A program made the translations under genes and the position numbers. From Comamonadaceae bacterium (GTDB taxonomy: Bacteria > Pseudomonadota > Gammaproteobacteria > Burkholderiales > Burkholderiaceae_C): a DNA stretch of 64,000 bases. Every line of letters begins with the position of its first letter. The stretch's first letter is position 1. Below, piece after piece: positions 59,908 to 64,000 of this stretch. The stretch covers positions 62,001 through 126,000 of the forward strand of contig JAIYAR010000009.1 in the NCBI GenBank assembly GCA_027488985.1, in the 5' to 3' direction. Below the pieces are notes generated by a model. That model ran no database searches and was not told where the DNA came from. It was given only the letters and a program-made list of their open reading frames with translations.

Positions 59908-61221
59908 ATGGCTGGTTACGCAGACCCCGGCTTCGACACCCTCGCGCTCCACGCAGGTGCCGCACCGGACCCCACCACCGGCGCACGCGCCGTGCCCATC
60001 CACCTGAGCACCTCGTTTGTGTTCGAGTCCAGCGAGCATGCGCAATCCCTCTTCAACCTGGAGCGCGCTGGCCATGTTTACAGCCGCATCAGCAACCCCA
60101 CCAACGCGGTGCTCGAGCAGCGGGTCGCCGCGCTGGAGGGCGGCATAGGCGCCATCACCACCGCCAGCGGCCAGGCCGCGCTGCACCTGGCTATCGCCAC
60201 CCTCATGGGGGCGGGCGGGCACATCGTGTCGTCCAGCGCCTTGTATGGCGGCTCGCACAACCTGCTGCACTACACCTTGTCCCGCTTCGGCATTGAAACC
60301 ACCTTTGTAAAGCCCGGCGATGTAAATGCCTGGCGCGCTGCAGTACGGCCCAACACCCGTCTGTTTTTCGGCGAAACCGTGGGCAACCCCGGCTTGGATG
60401 TACTGGACACCCCCACTATTTCTCAAATTGCCCACGAGGCAGGTGTGCCACTGCTGGTGGACTCCACCCTCACCTCACCTTGGCTGGTGCAGCCCTTCAC
60501 GCAAGGGGCCGATCTGGTCTACCACTCGGCCACCAAGTTCTTGAGCGGGCATGGCACCGTGATTGGCGGTGTGGTGGTGGACGGTGGCAGCTTTGACTGG
60601 GCGCGCGCGTTTGATGCGAGCGGCAAATTTGCCGAGCTAGCCGCGCCCTACGAGGGCTTTCACAACATGAACTTCAGCGAGGAAAGCACCGTAGGTGCTT
60701 TCTTGCTACGTGCCCGGCGCGAAGGCCTGCGCGACTTCGGCGCTTGCATGAGCCCGCACAGCGCCTGGCTCATTCTGCAAGGCATAGAGACCCTGAGCCT
60801 GCGCATGGCCCGCCACATCAGCAACACCGAAAAGGTGGTGCAGTTCCTGGCCAGCCAGCCCTTTGTGAGCCGCGTGGGCCACCCGCTGCTGGAGAGCCAT
60901 CCCAGCCACCAACTGGCCCAAAAGCTGCTGCCCAAAGGTGCAGGCTCGGTGTTCAGCTTCGACCTCAAAGGCAACCGCGAGCAGGGTAAAAAGTTTATTG
61001 AAACCCTCAAGGTCTTCAGCCACCTGGCCAATGTGGGCGACTGCCGCAGCCTGGTCATCCACCCGGCCAGCACCACCCACTTCCGCATGGGCGATGAGGC
61101 GCTGGCGGCGGGCGGAATCAAGCAGGGCACGATCCGCCTGTCCATCGGGCTGGAAGACCCGGACGACTTGATTGACGACCTCAAACGCGCGCTCAAAGCC
61201 GCAGAAAAGGCAGGTGCGTGA
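59908..61221 (+). CDS. metY: O-acetylhomoserine sulfhydrylase
   Basis: PLP enzyme of the Cys/Met metabolism family that makes homocysteine from O-acetylhomoserine and sulfide. The 437 residues are the long form typical of MetY rather than MetZ (about 395). Marks: VYSRISNPTNAVLEQRVAAL, DSTLTSPWLVQPF, and the PLP lysine in YHSATKFLSGHGT. ATG at 59908 fits the family; the upstream open frame overlaps the CBS promoter region. The stop overlaps the next gene by one base. Confidence 0.93.
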   Translation: MAGYADPGFDTLALHAGAAPDPTTGARAVPIHLSTSFVFESSEHAQSLFNLERAGHVYSRISNPTNAVLEQRVAALEGGIGAITTASGQAALHLAIATLMGAGGHIVSSSALYGGSHNLLHYTLSRFGIETTFVKPGDVNAWRAAVRPNTRLFFGETVGNPGLDVLDTPTISQIAHEAGVPLLVDSTLTSPWLVQPFTQGADLVYHSATKFLSGHGTVIGGVVVDGGSFDWARAFDASGKFAELAAPYEGFHNMNFSEESTVGAFLLRARREGLRDFGACMSPHSAWLILQGIETLSLRMARHISNTEKVVQFLASQPFVSRVGHPLLESHPSHQLAQKLLPKGAGSVFSFDLKGNREQGKKFIETLKVFSHLANVGDCRSLVIHPASTTHFRMGDEALAAGGIKQGTIRLSIGLEDPDDLIDDLKRALKAAEKAGA

Positions 61222-62042
61222 TGCAAATTCAAGTCAACGGTGCCAACACCTACTGCTACACCGGCGGCAAACCCTTCGATCCTGCCAAGCCCACGGTGGT
61301 CTTCATCCACGGGGTGCTCAATGACCATAGTGTCTGGATTTTGCAAAGCCGCTACCTCGCCCACCACGGCTACAACGTGCTGGCCGTGGACCTGCCCGGT
61401 CACTGCCGCAGCGTTGGCGAGGCACCGGAAACCGTGGAACAAGCCGCAGACTTTATCGTGGCGCTGCTGGATGGGGTAGGCATAGAGAAAGCCGCTTTGG
61501 TGGGCCACAGCTGGGGTTCGCTGATTGCACTTGAAGCGGCCAGCCGCCTAGGCGTACGCACCACCCACCTGGTGCTGGTGGGCACGGCCTATCCGATGAA
61601 GGTATCCCCTGCCCTGCTGGAAACTTCGCTCAAAGAGCCGATGAAGGCGCTCACCATGATCAACGTGTTTTCGCGCAGCACGCTGGCTGCACCGCCCTCA
61701 GCGCTGGGGCCGGGAACCTGGGTCTATGGCGCCAGCATGGCACTGGGCCGGCGGGTGCTGGCCAGTAACACGGCGGTCAACGTGTTCCACCGCGGCTTCA
61801 AGGCTTGCGACAGCTACGCAGGTGGCGAGGCGGCCATGGCACAGGTGCAATGCCCGGTGCTGTTCGTGCTGGGCGATCAGGACCAGATGACATCGCCCAA
61901 AGCCGCGCAGACGCTGGTGCAGGCAGCCAAAGCAGCAGGCGTGCGCACAGAGACCGTGCGGATCGCGGTAGGTCACCACCAGATGACCGAGGCGCCAGAG
62001 GAAACTCTGTCGGGCTTGCGACAGTTTTTGGGCAAACCCTAG
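61221..62042 (+). CDS. Alpha/beta hydrolase coupled to metY
   Basis: 273 residues. Signature HG in VVFIHGVLNDHSVW, nucleophile VGHSWGSLIALEAAS, Asp in LGDQDQMTSP and His in GHHQMTEAP. The start ATG overlaps the metY stop (TGATG), so the two are translated together. No clear relation to methionine synthesis is visible. A GTG three bases upstream is a possible alternative start. Confidence 0.85.
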   Translation: MQIQVNGANTYCYTGGKPFDPAKPTVVFIHGVLNDHSVWILQSRYLAHHGYNVLAVDLPGHCRSVGEAPETVEQAADFIVALLDGVGIEKAALVGHSWGSLIALEAASRLGVRTTHLVLVGTAYPMKVSPALLETSLKEPMKALTMINVFSRSTLAAPPSALGPGTWVYGASMALGRRVLASNTAVNVFHRGFKACDSYAGGEAAMAQVQCPVLFVLGDQDQMTSPKAAQTLVQAAKAAGVRTETVRIAVGHHQMTEAPEETLSGLRQFLGKP

Positions 62043-62109
62043 GGCGCACCCTCTTGCCGGCCCGGCCGGCGCGGTAGAGCATGAGGGCTGCATTGACAAC
62101 GGAGCCCCC

Positions 62110-62436
62110 ATGCCAACCGACACATCCGTGGACCCCCGCAGTTTTCAGAGCTTTGCCGAGTTCTATCCGTTTTACCTGGGAGAGCACAGCAACACTACTT
62201 GCCGCCGACTGCACTTCGTGGGCTCTACCCTGAGTCTGGTCTGTCTGGGCATGTTGATTGCCACGGGCAAGCCTCAATACTTTGTGTATGCGCTACTGTG
62301 CGGCTACGGCTTTGCGTGGCTGGGCCACTTCGGATTTGAAAAGAACAAACCTGCCAGCTTCAAGCGCCCGCTCTACAGCCTGATGGGCGACTGGCGTATG
62401 TATGCGGACATCTGGACGGGGAAGATCAAGTTCTGA
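62110..62436 (+). CDS. Mpo1-like (DUF962) membrane protein
   Basis: 108 residues of the DUF962/Mpo1-like family. Two or more membrane helices (about 38-58 and 62-80) and the conserved His-containing segments FYLGEHSN, RRLHFVGS and LGHFGFEKNKPASFKRP, with PLYSLMGDWRMY. The yeast relative is an iron-dependent fatty-acid alpha-oxidation dioxygenase; a similar role here is inference. Confidence 0.85.
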   Translation: MPTDTSVDPRSFQSFAEFYPFYLGEHSNTTCRRLHFVGSTLSLVCLGMLIATGKPQYFVYALLCGYGFAWLGHFGFEKNKPASFKRPLYSLMGDWRMYADIWTGKIKF

Positions 62437-62468
62437 CCTGGCTAAGCTGCGAGGCGCGAAAACAGCTT

Positions 62469-62536
62469 GCTATATTTTTAGGAGTACTCGGCGCTTATTC
62501 GATGGGCGCTAGCAGTCTCCTTTGCAAATATTTTTA
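62469..62536. repeat. Dispersed repeat at a convergent junction
   Basis: GCTATATTTTTAGGAGTACT then CGGCGCTTATTCGATGGGCG and CTAGCAGTCTCC. It is a full-length but diverged copy, lying between the DUF962 gene and the convergent small membrane protein gene. Confidence 0.65.
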
Positions 62537-62604
62537 GGGCTGCTTTAGGCTGATTGCGGTCGTTCCAACCACACTAATCGGTCGTTAAAGTTAGAAGGAG
62601 CACT

Positions 62605-62880
62605 TTAAGACTCAACATCCACTGCCTTCTTGCTTTTTCGGAATGCAAGAACTGCAAATACGATCAGATTTATGGACGAGGAAAGACCCAGTGACAAGGC
62701 AGTGAGGTCGCCCTGCGGATGAAACGCCTTAGCCAAAGGAATAATCCAAGGTTGGCAAATTACGAGGCCCAGTAGCGCAGCAATCCAAGAGCCACCGTGA
62801 TTGGCGTTGCCTCCACTCGCAATGATTCCCCACATCATCAGAGCGGACAGAAAGGCATAGATAAAAAATAGCGCACGCAT
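62605..62880 (-). CDS. Small membrane protein of unknown function
   Basis: 91 residues, not recognised. Three hydrophobic helices (about 3-22, 31-50 and 62-81) and a basic C terminus (RKSKKAVDVES). ATG at 62878-62880 has AAGGACT upstream; the open frame extends further but that part is polar and unlike a protein start. The base composition here is more AT-rich than in the neighbouring genes, which may point to transfer. Confidence 0.55.
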   Translation of the reverse strand: MRALFFIYAFLSALMMWGIIASGGNANHGGSWIAALLGLVICQPWIIPLAKAFHPQGDLTALSLGLSSSINLIVFAVLAFRKSKKAVDVES

Positions 62881-63012
62881 AGAGTCCTTACGGCTGAGGC
62901 AAGAAGCGCCTCGATTTTTGCAATCCAATTTGGCTCTGAATATCCCCCGTTCGGGTGAAGTTCTGAATGTCGGCTTCCGCTGCAAAGCAGGCATTGACCA
63001 ATCAGCCTAAAC

Positions 63013-63041
63013 CTCTAGCTCCACACTGCTAGGAACTAGAG
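63013..63041 (-). terminator. Possible terminator of the YihY gene
   Basis: On the minus strand CTCTAGTTCC and GGAGCTAGAG pair over ten positions with one wobble that exists only in minus-strand RNA. It lies 38 bp after the stop codon and is followed by GTTTAGG, without a long T-run. Confidence 0.45.
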
Positions 63042-63078
63042 ATATCAGACGAAGAAGGCGATCGAAAACACCAAATTG

Positions 63079-64000
63079 CTACTCTTTTTGTAGCGCCTCG
63101 CGCACAGTAGTCGTGCGCCAGCGGCCAATTTTCCATAAATTGGCGGTGATGGGCTCCGGGGCCAGCAGCAGGCGCTGCATCAGGGGCTCCAATACCGTCT
63201 GGTTCAGGTCGGCCAGCAGCACGTAGCGGGCCTGGCCGTCGCGGTCGGTGGACTCTTGCAATTGGCCGACCCAGTCCAGCTCTTGCAAGGTTTGCAGCAC
63301 CGGCTCCAGGCGCTGTGAGTCCACTCGCAGTGCGAGGCGCAGGGTCGACAAGGTCTGCCCGCGGTCTTCAGCGCTCTTGGCAGCATCCAGCATGTGCAGT
63401 ACTTCCAGCGCCAGCTGGAACTGCCATCCGTGGCCCAGCTTGCGGCGTGGCACTCCAGCCAAAAGGCTGGGCAGGTAAGCCGTGAGCGCGGCACCCAAGA
63501 GCACGATGACCCAGGCGATATAGATCCAGATCAGCAAAATCGGCACCGTGGCGAAGGCGCCGTACACCGCGGAATAGGTCGGCACCTTGCTCAAATAAAG
63601 CGCCAGCCCCTTGCGCGCCAGCTCCATGCCGGTAGACACGAACAGGCCGCCCATCCACGCGTGGCCCCAGCGCACATGCGTGTTGGGCACGTAATGGAAC
63701 ATCGCCGCCGTGCCGGCTGCCACCAACACGAACTGCAAGCTGTCGAGCAACAGGGTCAGCCCGCCGGGCAGGCCACCCACCACGCCTTTGGAAGCAGTCA
63801 CCGCGTACGAGGTGATCGACAAACTAGCCCCCAGCAACAAAGGCCCCAGGGTCACTGCGGCCCAGTAGATGAGCACGCGCTGCCCGAAAGGCCTGCGCTT
63901 CTTCACGCGCCAGATGCTGTTGAGCGTGCGGTCTATGGTGAAGATCAGCGCCAGCGCGGTGCCTAACAAAATGGTCAAGCCCGCCACACCCAGGCGGCTG
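63079..64000 (-). CDS. YihY/virulence factor BrkB family protein (5' end cut by window edge)
   Basis: Membrane protein of the YihY (UPF0761) family, formerly called RNase BN, of unknown transport or structural role. About 307 residues are visible. Helices are present at LTILLGTALALIFT, VLIYWAAVTLGPLLLGA, FVLVAAGTAAMFHYVPN and ILLIWIYIAWVIVLLGAALT, with the family segment WRVKKRRPFGQRVLIYWA in parts. A soluble C-terminal part (about 185-307) with a winged-helix-like RVDSQRLEPVLQTLQELDWV is present. The start lies beyond 64000; an internal GTG at 63987 is unlikely to be used. Confidence 0.9.
   Translation of the reverse strand, partial: SRLGVAGLTILLGTALALIFTIDRTLNSIWRVKKRRPFGQRVLIYWAAVTLGPLLLGASLSITSYAVTASKGVVGGLPGGLTLLLDSLQFVLVAAGTAAMFHYVPNTHVRWGHAWMGGLFVSTGMELARKGLALYLSKVPTYSAVYGAFATVPILLIWIYIAWVIVLLGAALTAYLPSLLAGVPRRKLGHGWQFQLALEVLHMLDAAKSAEDRGQTLSTLRLALRVDSQRLEPVLQTLQELDWVGQLQESTDRDGQARYVLLADLNQTVLEPLMQRLLLAPEPITANLWKIGRWRTTTVREALQKE

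Overview
The window looks like a chromosomal segment of a betaproteobacterium of the family Comamonadaceae, most like Rhodoferax or a close relative. The pointers are the gene order of the rpsB-to-rnhB envelope/translation cluster, the carA-leuE-carB-greA arrangement, PhaR and an intracellular poly-hydroxybutyrate depolymerase, tandem glycine riboswitches ahead of gcvT, and copies of short dispersed repeats that I recall from Comamonadaceae genomes. I see no insertion sequence, prophage, CRISPR array or plasmid gene. This is core chromosome, so most of the novelty is in regulation and repeats.

Layout. 1-2.4 kb: ftsH (cut by the window edge) and rlmE on the minus strand, divergent from yhbY. 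2.4-8.6 kb (minus): a DUF4149 membrane protein, greA, carB, a LeuE-type exporter and carA. 8.8-23.8 kb (minus): the long conserved cluster rpsB-tsf-pyrH-frr-uppS-cdsA-dxr-rseP-bamA-skp-lpxD-fabZ-lpxA-lpxB-rnhB-RNA methyltransferase. It joins ribosome biogenesis and recycling, isoprenoid and phospholipid precursors, outer-membrane protein assembly and lipid A synthesis. 24.0-28.5 kb (plus): a DadA-like flavoenzyme, an HDOD protein, a metallo-beta-lactamase-fold hydrolase and the NAD(P)HX repair enzyme. 28.6-33.2 kb: rnr, tRNA-Leu(CAG), rimO, phaR and tRNA-Val(GAC).

33.3-39.4 kb: two short-chain dehydrogenases, an EamA exporter, ETF-ubiquinone oxidoreductase, a hydrolase and PlsC. Two strong palindromes here look like operators of fatty-acid or branched-chain amino-acid catabolism regulators, although no such regulator is encoded in the window. 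39.4-47.4 kb: a glycine-responsive block, with one tandem glycine riboswitch ahead of gcvT-gcvH-gcvP and a second ahead of a DadA-family flavoenzyme and sdaA. Together these would couple glycine excess to glycine cleavage, a possible amine oxidation, and serine deamination to pyruvate. 47.5-55.6 kb: a lipoprotein, an unknown membrane protein, a small outer-membrane beta-barrel, a cation/proton antiporter, a PhnD-like lipoprotein coupled to a GGDEF-EAL protein, and an MFS transporter. 55.6-64 kb: aroC, a cupin, a GST, PHB depolymerase, a CBS protein, metY, a hydrolase, an Mpo1-like protein, a small membrane protein and a YihY-family protein cut by the right edge.

The most unusual feature is a short repeat family with the core TAGCTGCCCGCGCA. 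It occurs between genes, often at convergent ends, and also inside at least four essential or metabolic genes, where it is translated in frame. On minus-strand genes it yields a recurring ESARAAIK-like peptide.
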